From positions 1,809,501 to 1,873,500 of the forward strand of contig OX637394.1 in the NCBI GenBank assembly GCA_951799425.1: a stretch of 64,000 nt of DNA, given 5' to 3'. A program made the translations under genes and the position numbers. The notes beneath the pieces are model-generated. The model saw only the letters and a list, made by a program, of their open reading frames with translations, did no database searches and was not told the DNA's origin. How positions within the stretch are numbered: the first letter of the stretch is position 1; every line of letters begins with the position of its first letter. Shown here piece after piece: positions 45,901 to 56,080 of this stretch. This DNA is from Ilex aquifolium (Eukaryota > Streptophyta > Magnoliopsida > Aquifoliales > Aquifoliaceae).

Positions 45901-47899
45901 GCTTTAAAGCAAAAGGAAAGCCAGCAGGGGTCCTGATGGGCCACTTGGAAGGCATCACATTTATTGACAGTCGTGGAGATGGTCGTTATTTCATTTCAAA
46001 TAGCAAAGATCAGACCATCAAACTTTGGGACATCCGGAAAATGTCCTCCGAAGCTTCTTGGTATGCTATCATATTTTGGATTCTAATGGTGTAGGATTGA
46101 CTACTCAGGAGTCCAAGAAAATTGCTTAGCTAATAAACAAAATGTCGTAGGTTCAAAGTCCAAGACAGTCACTTTATGCATGTAATACTGAAGGTTATAA
46201 AATCAGTCCACCCCTCTCAGTGGTATAGGTTTCTGGGGACAAAATATTAATGACCATTAGAATCGTGACAAATGAAACTGAATAGTTTGTGATACCATGT
46301 AAAAATAATCTAATTGTTTCACTGCAAGTAATTTCCCAGTGCTAAACATCTAGCAAGTTAGAGCAGATTGGAATATATAATGGCTGTAGTACCCTGATAT
46401 CTCTGAACTGTGGTGGCATACACGGTTATTTTGCTCAGGAGCATTTTTCTAAAGTAAATGATGTTTGTGCATTTTTCATCAATTTGAATACAATCCCACA
46501 CTGTAACATATAACAATAATTTATATAACATAGCATCGTCGTGGAAAGGCTGAGTTATGAGTCAACCTTGTCAGAATCAAATAATGACTCTGGTAGTAGG
46601 GTTCCATGGATGCTAAAAATATTGTTCTCAGTCACTGCGTCTTCAAAGAGCTTGCATGAAGCCCATTGATCTGTTTTTCCCCTGTTGTTTCAGCAATCTA
46701 GGATTTAGGAATTATGAATGGGACTACAGATGGATGGACTATCCTCCTCAAGCAAGAGATTTGAAACACCCATGTGATCAGTCAGTTGCTACATATAAAG
46801 GTCATTCAGTCTTGCGTACTTTGATTCGCTGCTACTTCTCCCCATCAGATAGGTAAGCACCAACTATATTTCTTAGTGAGTCTGTTGGTGATATTTTTAT
46901 TGTGAGTACAGAAGCTTTGTGTCTTATTCTAGTGAGTCTTTGGTCAAGGTGACTTGAACAACTTGATCAATGTGGCCATCAAATAATGTAGCTGGAATGA
47001 GTACAAAGCTTCTTTATTCCTCTCAAAGGAGACTCCCCTTCGAGTTTCGATCTCGGATTCACCTAACATAACTTTTCTTCCCAACTTTTACAGTAGTGAC
47101 ACTGTTTCAAAACTTTTAATTAACATACTGTATGTTTCTTGAATGACGCGTTGCAGCACTGGTCAGAAGTACATCTATACTGGATCTCATGATTCTTGCA
47201 TTTACATTTATGATGTGGTATGTTCAAAAATCTATTACCCTTTTTTTGTTTGAAAGCTTTATCCTCTGCTGCAATATTTGCGACAAGGTTCTTGCGTCAA
47301 ACAGAGAGTGCAGGAAGTGGCTTTTGGGGAAAAAAAAGATTCAAATTCATGGTTGCATAGATAAATTGTGGCAAGTTAATAGGGAAATTATTCACTCAAC
47401 TATCAGATACTAGTAAGGATACAAGACTTTCTGTTGATCCCTCCTCCCTCCCAAAGAGAGGGAGGGGGGTAACCTGAAAAAAAAAAATTATTTACCCAAG
47501 AAAAAAATATAGGAGATTCTTGGATGATGGTGATATATGCACGCTGAATTAAAGACCATGCTTCAACTCTTACCTTTTAAGTGTTCCCTGCTAAACTGGT
47601 GCTGGGACATCAGTGTGAACATCATGTGTGTCTTGCAATTTTTGAAGGCTAATTCTTTTTCTGTGGTAGCTGACTGAGATTTCTCCTATAATGGAAATTT
47701 TACTCTTTAGGTGAGTGGAGCTCAAGTTGCGAAACTAAAGTACCATAAATCAACTATAAGAGATTGTAGTTGGCATCCTAATTATCCAATGCTTGTTAGC
47801 TCTTCTTGGGATGGGGATGTTGTCAAATGGGAATTTGCCGGGGGTAGGGAAGCACCAACCCCTTCACAGAAGAAAATCCGTAGGAGACACGTTCATTGA
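36946..47899 (+). CDS. LEC14B: LEC14B/DCAF11-like WD40 protein (9 coding exons, 476 aa)
   Basis: Predicted CUL4-DDB1 substrate adaptor of the LEC14B/DCAF11 family. Coding exons: 36,946-37,338; 37,621-37,740; 38,716-38,793; 39,656-39,832; 44,361-44,438; 45,885-46,060; 46,694-46,852; 47,157-47,217; 47,711-47,899. All introns are GT-AG and all phases agree. A non-coding exon probably ends at 36,350 and the next begins at 36,808. The start MGYTMSRLGIDS is chosen by family N-termini; in-frame ATG codons upstream (36,907) are less likely. Visible features: LDHEIAQLTKLRSGPHE; WD repeats including FADESGHLIYSGSDDNLCKV; DWD-box motifs VWDRR (about 283-287) and LWDIR (about 329-333), which bind DDB1; and the end SSSWDGDVVKWEF. 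No break is seen and the length fits the family. Intron 4 is 4.5 kb, swollen by transposons. Confidence 0.93.
41027..41660. repeat. Dispersed GGACACG-type repeat in intron 4, split by a Helitron
   Basis: The left part (41,027-41,100) has CCTAAGAAGTACGGACACGA and GACACAGACACATTAGGGG. After the small Helitron the element seems to continue to about 41,660 with TTGGTGTCCTATGTTCGTG. It is the same family as the better-preserved copy at 41,848-42,490. It is AT-rich inside and non-coding. Confidence 0.45.
41106..41317 (-). mobile_element. Miniature Helitron, 212 bp
   Basis: On the minus strand it starts TCATATATATATAATATAAT at 41,317, preceded by A. It ends GGACATACCCTAG at 41,106, followed by T, with a hairpin GTG-TTTTG-CAC just before. 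The A/T target, TC start, hairpin and CTAG end are all present. It sits in the intron of the LEC14B-like gene. Confidence 0.65.
41848..42490. mobile_element. Inverted-repeat element with GGACAC hexamers
   Basis: The left end is CTAAGAAGCATGGACACGG, followed by four GGACAC hexamers (41,860-41,883). The right end, GTGTCCGTGCTTCATAAAG, is its inverted match. Subterminal GTGTCTGACACG and CACGTGTCCGA motifs recur at 42,310-42,440. The interior is AT-rich and non-coding. It is a non-autonomous DNA transposon common in plant introns, class not assigned. A further GTGTCCGTGTCCCAGACTTG end lies at 43,722, beyond the retrotransposon piece. Confidence 0.5.
42491..43700 (-). mobile_element. Truncated Ty3/gypsy retrotransposon in intron 4
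   Basis: On the minus strand 43,094-42,840 reads GLIKHSRPLFISGYLNG, then IMIDRGSAVNLLP and LKCLGIAIHRL, a retroviral-type aspartic protease region in which the catalytic D-x-G-S is present as DRGS. Upstream in the same orientation (about 43,270-43,700) is LTR-like sequence with a TATA box CTATAAATAG near 43,560. The reverse transcriptase, integrase and second LTR are missing. The open frame is short, so it is a relic. Confidence 0.6.
43701..44360. other. Remaining intron 4 sequence
   Basis: Apart from the GTGTCCG repeat end near 43,722 this is ordinary T-rich intron, ending in the acceptor CTTTTTGCAG at 44,360. Confidence 0.5.
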
Positions 47900-48430
47900 A
47901 GAATATGCGTGTAATGCCTGTATGTCTTTTGTTGTATCATGTGTAAATTTCATCCGTGTCTGAGTGTTTTATGTTACCATCCATGACAGAATAAGGAAGC
48001 CCGCACAGTATGCAGTATCATTTCTTCTACTTGATCTGTACATAAACAATCACTTACTGTGAGGACTATGGTCTTTATACAGTGTATATAGTTTCTGAAG
48101 AATGATTTCAGGGCGTGTTGCTTGGCGGTAGCTGTGAATTTGTGTCGTGCACGTTATGCAATTTGATGTTTAGTATTTGTCTCCTCATTGAAAGGTATAT
48201 GGCTACAGAATTCTTTATCTGGGTGACTTCCAGTGCCTGTCATTGTCAATGGTTTTCAATGAGGGTTTTTTTTACACAGAACCTCTCAGGATGGTTTTTT
48301 TTTTTTTGGGTTGGTTGGGGGGTGGCCTTTTTCCTTTTTATTATGTTACAGATCATAGCACACCATGTGGAATATATACTATTGAAAATGAGATTTTAAG
48401 GTTAACCATACTCGCACCGGAGTGTTCCTC
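47900..48430 (+). other. Probable 3' UTR of the LEC14B-like gene
   Basis: T-rich sequence after the stop codon with several possible plant polyadenylation contexts. The 94- and 68-codon frames here (48,115-48,449) are not supported as genes. Confidence 0.45.
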
Positions 48431-49501
48431 TCTCAATGTAATATTGTAAACCAAAAAGAAAGGCAAGTTTAATACTCTGGAAAACCTCATCAATCATATG
48501 GTATGGCATCATGAAATCTAAAACCACACTCCACTGGGGCTGACCTCGCCATCATGTTGGTGTTTCAGTTCCTTGCGTTTAAATGCTCGCAATCCCTTTT
48601 TTAAAAATCTTGTGTCTTTTTGCAAGAATCTCATTATTTATACTCTTCTACGTTCATATTGTATTGTTGTCCATTTAATTGCTTGCTTTGCAACTCAAGG
48701 GAATTGGGTGGTTCCGGAGGGCCCAAACCTGCTATATTGCTTGCTTGTTAATAACCATCATCATCCCTATTGTAGTCATCATCAGAAGCAACGACAGCAT
48801 CTCTGCTTACTTGTTCATTCTCTCTCTCTCTCTCATAGCTTTTTTTCTCTACTATTGTCTATTTGTCTTTTTTTTTTTCCCTCATTTGTGAGAGAACAGA
48901 TAATAAATTTGCAGTAATTACTTGGCAAGTACACTAAGAAAATTTTCCAATCTTTGGGGGTATGGTCTTGCTGTCCCCCTAAATCCATCGTTGATCCCCG
49001 ACATCTAATCATGATGATCCGAGATGATTAGCCTTTGTAGTCGTTGGCAGCCACTAGTTGGGGTGATTTTAGTCATAAGGCTAAATAAGAAAATCATCTT
49101 CTATTTTTATGTGGAGTTCACAAGATTAATTGGATCATCGATAGGCACATGTATCATTGACATACGTAGGGGCAGATTCAGAGAAAAAAAGTGTTTTTTT
49201 TCCCTTCCTAATGTTGTTAGTGGGGAGATCAAGAACCAAAGCTCCGAATCTTATGATTATTAGTTGGCTAGTGTCCAAGAAGGCCATGGCCAGGGCCAAC
49301 CAGCAGACATTCATTCATTTCTTTTCACTTAACGGCGTAGCAGGTACTTCTCTAACAACTTCACATTCATTCCAATTCACCTCCTTCAACTACCCCACCC
49401 TCCCAGGCATGTGCACACACGTGTGTGTTGGTGTTGGGATGGGGGTTTTTTCTTTTGGGAGAGAGAGAGAGGACAAAGTGTTTTATTTCTCTAAGATTTT
49501 A
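48431..49501. other. Intergenic DNA, nothing gene-like
   Basis: Contains a short CT-rich stretch near 48,818-48,835 and a GAGAGAGAGAG stretch near 49,461. The 114- and 117-codon frames are low-complexity Ser/Phe-rich and unrecognised. Confidence 0.45.
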
Positions 49502-50370
49502 TTTATATAATAAAATATAATACAATTCAAATATCAAAAGATAAACAAAATGATTTTTGTTTTTCGCAGTTGAGATTTTTTTAAATTTTACTGTAAAATT
49601 AATTCGACGGCTCATATTAATACCTCAAATTTAATAAGAAAAATATGCCTTTAAGGGTGTGTTTGAAATAACTTTTTAAAAGTTCTTCTAAGACTTACGA
49701 CTTTTCATAAATACGTTAAAAAAAAAATAGTATTTGGAACCGCACCACCACCACCACCCTCCCATCGCCCCACCACCACCACCACCCTCCCATCGCCCCA
49801 CCACCATCACCATTACCACTGTCACTCTACCACCACAATTATCCCCCCCAACCACCACCACCACCACTATCGCTGCCACCACACCACCACCACTTGTCCA
49901 CCTCTACCACAACAACCACCACCACTGTCGTCATCCCACCACCATCACCGCTGCTGCCACCCTACCACCACCACCATTTCTATAGCCCCATCACCACCGT
50001 TGCCACCTCACCACCACTTCTTCCACAACAACCCTCGCCACCCTCCCACAACAACCAGTGTCGTCGCCACCACCACTGTCGTCACCCCACCACCACCACC
50101 GCTGTTACCACCTTACCACCACCCCCCACTGCCCCCACCACCACTATCATCATCGCTATCGCCGCCCTACCACCACCACCTTCGTCGCCTCACCACCACC
50201 ATCAACTTCATCGCCCCACCACCACCACCACTCGCCCCTAGTACAACTGGTGTTTAAATACCTTTTTCTTTCCTCTATTTTTGTAATTTGATTTTGAGTG
50301 TGAATACAAATATGCTTATTGTTGACCATTTTTTTATTACGCCGTGCCTTCAAGCACGAGAAATAACTAG
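49502..50370 (+). mobile_element. Non-autonomous Helitron D, relative of Helitron A
   Basis: The 5' end TTTATATAATAAAATA (TC worn to TT) is preceded by A. The 3' end is AATAACTAG at 50,370, followed by T, with a perfect hairpin CGTGC-CTTCAA-GCACG seven bases earlier. The first 170 bases or so follow Helitron A almost word for word (AAAAGATAAACAAAATGATT, TTTTTCGCAGTTGAGAT), as do the last 100 (TTGTGATTTGATTTTG / TTGTAATTTGATTTTG). The middle is a CCACCA-rich array. No Rep/helicase gene. Confidence 0.85.
49740..50236. repeat. Imperfect CCACCA/CCATCG array in Helitron D
   Basis: About 500 bp of CCACCACCACC, CCATCGCC and CCACTGTCGTC-type triplets and hexamers. It corresponds in position to the CCACCG array of Helitron A but has drifted differently. 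The His/Pro/Thr-rich open frames across it (83-115 codons) are composition artefacts. Confidence 0.8.
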
Positions 50371-51613
50371 TGTTTTTATAATCCACACCCCAATTCTTGA
50401 TTAGGTCCAAATATAATAAAAATTTAAGTCTATTATGTATGCAAGTTATTCATATACTTCATTCTTGAGTAACGCATAAATAAAATTTTAGGTTTTTCAA
50501 GGACGGTCAAAACAACATGGGAGAGATAATCCAAGAACTTGATAGAACAACTAATTGGGACAATTTTTTGAAGGAGAGGGTGTGAAAATTGTAAATGAAT
50601 CTCAAGGTCAGCCGGTCTTGCACTGATGGACACATTAAATTATCTGTGGCTGAGAGTCCTCCTAATCTAGGCATAACGACACAATTATTAGGTATGTGCT
50701 TTATCACATACTGAGCTAATAGCCCGTCTTGTGAATCTCCCACTGGAGACTGCTATGCAAAAAACGAGATAAATCTTATCTTTTTCTTTTCTTATTTGAC
50801 ATTGAAAAAAAAAGATTTTATCAACTTGTTCCAATCTAAAATAATAAGTTCATCCAAACTTACTTCATCGTTGAGAAACAAAATAAGACTTTCATCAATG
50901 ATTTTTCTCCTATGCCTAATTGTTGGTGTATCACCTCTCTAACCAGTTTGACCAGTGGCAGAACCATGTCCAGGCCCCAAAAATTATTATTTTCATAGAG
51001 AAAGATAATCATGGAGAGGCTTGGACGTGCATGGTGTTAAATGAAGGAGAGTAGGAGACAAAGCTGGTTTGCTACATGACAATGACAATGACAAGCAGAC
51101 CAAAAGTTGGGAGGAGGGTGGGACCTATTTTTTTAGTAGTTTAATGTTAAACTCGAATAAAGACAAAAGCATAATCTTCATCTTTTGACTACAACACTTA
51201 ATTACGATATCATTCCTTAGCCAAAGTAAAAAAGACAAAAGGAAAAGAAAGAAAAATTAGTCACTGCAATCAGTCTCATGATTGGTGCAAAACAACACTT
51301 TCAACTGAAGATTATAATAGACCAAGTTCTCAAGTCCTTATCTACAAATGCTTGAGGAATGTTTGTGTAAACTTGTAAAGTAACACTCATGTAATTGGAC
51401 CCCCACAACATATGCTTGTGCTTTTCTCTCTCTCTCTCAAAATCAAAGTACCAAACAATATCCACAATTCTATTTTATTAATTACCCCATAATAACATAA
51501 CAATTAATAAATGAATCTAGTTTCTCCCAAAATATATAATGACAAAAAATAAAAAACCTGTAACTTAACATTTCTTCCCTTTATGCCCTCGCTGTAAACT
51601 TGAGTTCCCTATT
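50371..51613. other. Intergenic DNA, includes the LRR gene's 3' side
   Basis: No supported gene. Contains a short CTCTCTCTCTC near 51,427. The region immediately next to 51,614 should hold the 3' UTR of the minus-strand LRR gene. Confidence 0.5.
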
Positions 51614-52834
51614 TTACCCCTTCCACTCAACACACTGTGTAGTAGGCCTGCTCTTCTGCTTCCCAGCCTTCAGTGGGCAACTCATCTGTACCGGTGGGAC
51701 CATACAATTGTACTGCAAACACAACGAACTGCTCAGTGGAATCTCAGCCGTTGGATTGATCTCCATCCCAGTTAAAAAGTTGTGCTGTAAATACAATATC
51801 TGTATACTAGCCGCTAACAAACGGTCCACTAAACTGCCCGGGACCTGACCGGTGAACCGGTTGTTGTTTAAGTAAAGATTCTGTACGGTCGCGAACATTG
51901 GAGACACTTCACCGGATAAACGGTTGTAACTGAGATCGACAACCGGGATTGTGACCTCATCAGCCGGTTGAACCGGTCCCGAAAATGTATTTCTCTGTAG
52001 TTGAAGGTTTGTGATTGGGAAGGTAAATACATTGCCCGGTATGGTACCCGTGAACCGGTTCATGCTCAGGTCTAAATAGTTCAACCGGTTGAGTTCGCAT
52101 AAAATCCGGTCTACTGGGCCGGTTAATTGATTCCAGGACAATGAGAGGTATTGGAGAGAGGGAGGAAGTGAAGCCGGTGAGAGCGAACCGGAAAGATCGT
52201 TGTTCTTGAGGTCAAGCCGAGTTAGGGTTTGTGATACAAATGGAGGGACCGAACCGGAGAGACGGTTGTGACATAGAATGACGTTGGACAGCCCCGGAAG
52301 GGTTCCGACGGACGCCGGAATACTTCCGGTGAGCTGATTGTAGCTGAGATCGAGGGTTCTTAGCCCACGAACCTGACCAAGGGTTGCTGGAATGTCGCCG
52401 GAGATGAAGTTACGGCTAAGTCCCAAAAACCTGAGGTTCTTCAACTGAGACAGAGTTTGGGGCAGTGAACCAATGATCCGACCAGGAACGACAGTGAACT
52501 CCGCAAGAGCGGAGAGTTTTCCAATCGCAGGATCGATCCGGCCGGTGAGACCAGGCGAACCGGCCCTCGGATCACCAAGATTCAAAGCGATGACATTGTC
52601 GCCATTACAATATACGCCGGCGAAGTTGCAAGGATCGGAGGTGAAATCCCAAGAAGAAAAGTAATTGGAACCAGGCATGTCATCCAAAGCTTTTCGAATG
52701 GATTGCAGAGCCAAGAAATCAATAGGATCCAAGATTGCATTCGTCAAAACAGTACATTGAAGAAACATAAACAGATGCAACATAAATATCACTACCATTT
52801 TCATCTGTCGCGGCGGCATAAACTTCGTCATCAT
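51614..52834 (-). CDS. Secreted leucine-rich-repeat protein, single exon, 406 aa
   Basis: Plant-type extracellular LRR protein. The start is the first ATG (MMTKFMPPRQMKMVVIF); the open frame extends ten codons further up, but only from a GTG and too close to the TATA box. An N-terminal hydrophobic signal peptide ends around TVLTNA. It is followed by the LRRNT cap (DFLALQSIRKALDDMPGS to SDPCNFAGVYCNGD) and about nine to ten 23-24-residue repeats of the LxxLDLSxNxLTGxIP type. The C-terminal Cys-rich tail runs from LCLQYNCMVPP to TTQCVEWKG. No transmembrane segment, GPI signal or kinase domain is present, so it is predicted to be apoplastic. The frame is intact. I do not know a named function for this family, and the ligand or partner cannot be inferred. 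Confidence 0.88.
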   Translation of the reverse strand: MMTKFMPPRQMKMVVIFMLHLFMFLQCTVLTNAILDPIDFLALQSIRKALDDMPGSNYFSSWDFTSDPCNFAGVYCNGDNVIALNLGDPRAGSPGLTGRIDPAIGKLSALAEFTVVPGRIIGSLPQTLSQLKNLRFLGLSRNFISGDIPATLGQVRGLRTLDLSYNQLTGSIPASVGTLPGLSNVILCHNRLSGSVPPFVSQTLTRLDLKNNDLSGSLSPASLPPSLQYLSLSWNQLTGPVDRILCELNRLNYLDLSMNRFTGTIPGNVFTFPITNLQLQRNTFSGPVQPADEVTIPVVDLSYNRLSGEVSPMFATVQNLYLNNNRFTGQVPGSLVDRLLAASIQILYLQHNFLTGMEINPTAEIPLSSSLCLQYNCMVPPVQMSCPLKAGKQKSRPTTQCVEWKG

Positions 52835-52889
52835 AGTCACCAAATACGAAAACAAATGGAACACACAGAGATGAGTATAGTCGAAGAGG

Positions 52890-52897
52890 TTTATATA
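52890..52897 (-). promoter_or_regulatory. TATA box of the LRR gene
   Basis: TATATAAA on the minus strand, about 56 bp before the chosen start codon. That puts the transcription start about 25-30 bp upstream of the ATG, which favours the ATG at 52,834 over any start further up. Confidence 0.65.
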
Positions 52898-53168
52898 GGG
52901 GACAAATAGAGCTTTTTGAGAATACTTTTCCGTGAGAAGGCAATGGAGAAGTAGCGATTTCTAGTGGGAAATGGGGACGTGAAAGCTTTAATGGCGACAG
53001 CATCAAAGTAATTTCCAAGGTTGAGGAGAGAGAAATGATCACTAGTAGCTTGGGAGAAAAAGCAAAACCAAAGCGTTTGATCTTCTTCTACTTCTTGAAT
53101 CTTCTTCTACACTACTACTTTGGCTTTTTGGCTTCTCAGAGAAGGGTGTAATGACTACTCCAACTGGT

Positions 53169-53172
<4 letters not shown>

Positions 53173-53208
<36 letters not shown>
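53173..53208. repeat. (CT)18 microsatellite
   Basis: An uninterrupted run of CT dinucleotides, about 280 bp upstream of the LRR gene's TATA box. On that gene's strand it is a (GA) tract, a motif bound by BBR/BPC factors in plants. Whether it is used is not known. Confidence 0.85.
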
Positions 53209-53210
<2 letters not shown>

Positions 53211-54390
53211 GCTGCAACTACAAGGTCAGGTTTTTTTTTTATTATTTTATTATTTTCTCTTTGGTTTGTTGCTATTAATTTTAATTAGTTTTTGTTTTTT
53301 TATTGGGGACTGGTTCGGAGGGCCAAACGGTTGTCCGAGCCTACGTGGGAGGGACGAGCCTTAGGTTCGTGGTGACAGGTCAGCAGATTCGGGATTTGAG
53401 GTGTTTCAGACGAGGACCATGTGATATTAATATTACGGTCGCTGCCTAGATAAGGAAAAAATATTACACCTCCCCATAGCCTGTATCTACCCAAAATAAA
53501 TATAATCTAATTTCTATATTTTTATTTGTAATTTTTGTGGTGTTTATCAATTATAGGGTGAAGTGGGAGGCAGACACTTAATATCACCGCCCAACTTTTA
53601 TTTTAACTGTGAATCAATTAATAATTAATTTTAATTTTTTTTATTTATTTAATCATGTCAAAATGATATGATCCCATACAACTAATTAGAGGTTGTTCGC
53701 CTTTTGAATCAAACAAAGTAAATAGTAAGATTTCATATTGACTTTCATTTTAAGAGAAAGCAAAGACCCAATTAATTTATTTTACGTTTTCTTTCCCCTA
53801 TGTCGTTTTCGGGTTTGTCTCTCATCAACCTCTTGGCTGGTAATACGCAACCTAAAAGGGGGTTGAGCCCTAAAGCTTACTCTTATAATCATTTTTATTA
53901 ATCATGTCTTATTCTAATAATTCGTAGATTAGAAATTTAGAATTAGGATCTCCTTCTCTCTGTCAAACCATTTACAGCTAGTTTTTAATAAATTAAAAAT
54001 TCACCATGTCCATATTTTGTAAAATCAAGTAAAAAAAACTGGGATTCTATAAGGATTCGTATAATATTAGTCATTAAATAATGTTTGTGATATTAAAATT
54101 GAGTTGTTTGTATTTGACACTAATCTAATCTACTTTATATTTGTACCAGTAAACTATTAGTTTGTATAGATAATTAATTAATCAATTGTAATCTAATATT
54201 TTTGTAACAAAATTATCTTCGCACTAAAAGTGCGTACAAAATAGCTTGGCGATTGTCCAAACAAATTCGTGGTGTGCACCTTCCACCATCAGCCTTGAAA
54301 CAGACTCAACAACTGTTCAGCAGAGTTTAATCGAAGTTCACCCGCTGAGTGGTCCACGTACGTTTGGGCTGTCTGAATAAACCTAATAGG
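53209..54390. other. Intergenic DNA, mostly AT-rich
   Basis: 53,310-53,480 is GC-richer (GGGACTGGTTCGGAGGGCC) but carries no recognisable frame. The rest is AT-rich with no gene. A small GCACT-AAA-AGTGC hairpin near 54,222-54,234 is not followed by a Helitron terminus. Confidence 0.45.
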
Positions 54391-54951
54391 CCAAGTGAAT
54401 AATGGGTCGTACAAGATATGGATAGTCCAAACCTCATTCGAAACCCACAATTGCACCGAAAAAGGAAACCGTAGGCTCCCCCGAAACGGCACCGTTTCAT
54501 CATGCCCTTTGGGATTTGACGCTATTCGAACGTTGGTCCGGGGCTCAAAACGGCCCACTCTCAATAACACCACCGAGTGCCAATACATCCGGCAAGTTCT
54601 CAAGATCGTCCAATCGGAGTACCTTCGACGCACGGGTTCATTCCTTCCTCCATTGAACTCGGCCGAGTCATATTGGGAATAACCCTAGTTCCTGAATTTG
54701 ACCCTAATTTCAATATCCGTCGCACTTGCGGCTTTCAAACCAGTTGGATTTCCCAAAGATGTATCAACATCACCAGTTCACCACACAGGCTGAATTCGAG
54801 GGCAATGTGTCGTGGTCCACCTTAGTCAATGTCGTTTCAGCTTGTAACCAGTCCCTCGAGAATGGCTCTCTTGTGCTTCGTGTACCACTATTCTCTTTCG
54901 TCTTCAAGCTTCGTATTTAACCGGTCCATCTGTCGGAAACGTCTCCGATTG

Positions 54952-55645
54952 TGTTGGTACAAATTCTTGCACAACATTGTGATTCTGGCTGACCTCGCGC
55001 GACTGCCGAGTAGCCTTTGACCTCTCAGTACCCGGAGGAGTGCAACATGGGGGAACTCGTCCGTCCACATCGACTGAGAGTCGTCCAGCAGATGGGATGG
55101 GTACCACCTCCATTGAGGGCAAGGCCTTATACGGGGGTGGGGAGGACGACTCTCAGTCGATGTGGGACGGACGAGTTCCCTCATGTTGCACTCCTCCGGG
55201 TACTGAGAGGTCAAAGGCTACTCGGCAGTCGCGCGAGGTCAGCCAGAATCACAATGTTGTGCAAGAATTTGTACCAACAAAAAGCGCCCTTTTGGAGACA
55301 GGGGTTAACACACCTTGTCCTAGAGATTTCGACTTGATCTGGACCGGATCCAGTAGCCTTTAACTCTCAGTACTCGGAGGAGTGCAACATGGGGGAACTC
55401 GTCCGTCCCACATCGACTGAGAGTGGTGCTCCCCACCCCCATATAAGGCCTTGCCCTCATTGAGGGCAAGACCTTATATTGAGGGCAAGGCCTTATATGG
55501 GGGTGGGGAGCACCACTCTCAGTCGATGTGGGACGGACGAGTTCCCCCATGTTGCACTCCTCCGGGTACTGAGAGGTCAAAGGCCACTCGGCAGTCGCGC
55601 GAGGTCAGCCAGAATCACAATGTTGTGCACGAATTTGTACCAACA
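54952..55645. mobile_element. 694-bp inverted-repeat (foldback/TRIM-like) insertion in the pseudogene
   Basis: Flanked by a perfect 5-bp duplication, GATTG (54,947-54,951 and 55,646-55,650); removing the insert restores GTCTCCGATTGTACGGCC and the protein VSDCTAY. The ends are TGTTGGTACAAATTCTTGCA and its complement, near-perfect for about 140 bp. Inside, 54,952-55,279 is itself a complete foldback (TGTTGG to CCAACA), followed by a spacer of about 70 bp and a second foldback whose left arm lacks the first 57 bp or so. The arms contain TCCCACATCGACTGAGAG and CCCCATATAAGGCC, wording typical of small plant LTR/TRIM promoters. TG..CA ends and a 5-bp duplication suggest an LTR-derived origin; the inverted layout suggests foldback. 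No coding capacity. Confidence 0.8.
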
Positions 55646-56080
55646 GATTGTACGGCCTACCCGTCGATTTACGCCGCAGCTTTTGCAAACCAGTTCGGTC
55701 CCACCGATCAAGGTACTGCTAAGTGTTTGTTTTCCCTTGATTTTACGTCGATCAATTCGAAGAAAACACATAAAACCACCTCCATTGAGGGCAAGGCCTT
55801 ATATGGGGGTGGGGATTACCACTCTCAGTCGATGTGGACGGACGAGTTCCCCCATGTTGCACTCCTCCGGGTACTGAGAGGTCAAAGGCTACTCGACGGT
55901 CGCGCGAGGTCAGCCAGAATCACAATGTTATGCAAGAATTTGTACCAACAGATTGTACGGCCTACCCGTCGATTTACGCCGCAGCTTTTGCAAACCAGTT
56001 CGGTCCCACCGATCAAGGTACTGCTAAGTGTTTGTTTTCCCTTGATTTTACGTCGATCAATTCGAAGAAAACACATAAAA
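55477..56080. repeat. Tandem duplication of element arm plus 130 bp of exon
   Basis: Unit 1 (about 55,477-55,775) and unit 2 (about 55,784-56,080) each consist of the right half of the inverted-repeat element followed by the same 130-bp coding piece (55,646-55,775 and 55,951-56,080), which encodes CTAYPSIYAAAFANQFGPTD and beyond. The two 130-bp copies are identical by eye, while the arm copies differ at several positions. The duplication therefore follows the insertion and is recent. Confidence 0.85.

Noticed and set aside
46100-46260. Possible tRNA-like SINE in an intron (TAGGTTCAAAGTCC)
   Set aside because: The box B-like word has an extra base and no convincing box A or A-tail is present.
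49688-50291. Several His/Pro/Thr-rich frames of 64-115 codons
   Set aside because: Composition artefacts of the CCACCA array in Helitron D.
52835-52864. Ten-codon N-terminal extension of the LRR protein
   Set aside because: It begins with GTG, not ATG, and lies only about 30 bp from the TATA box, so it is probably at or before the transcription start.
53428-53436. TAATATTAC, the geminivirus origin nonamer
   Set aside because: No flanking stem of useful length (only GACC/GGTC), no Rep gene and no iterons; a chance match in AT-rich DNA.
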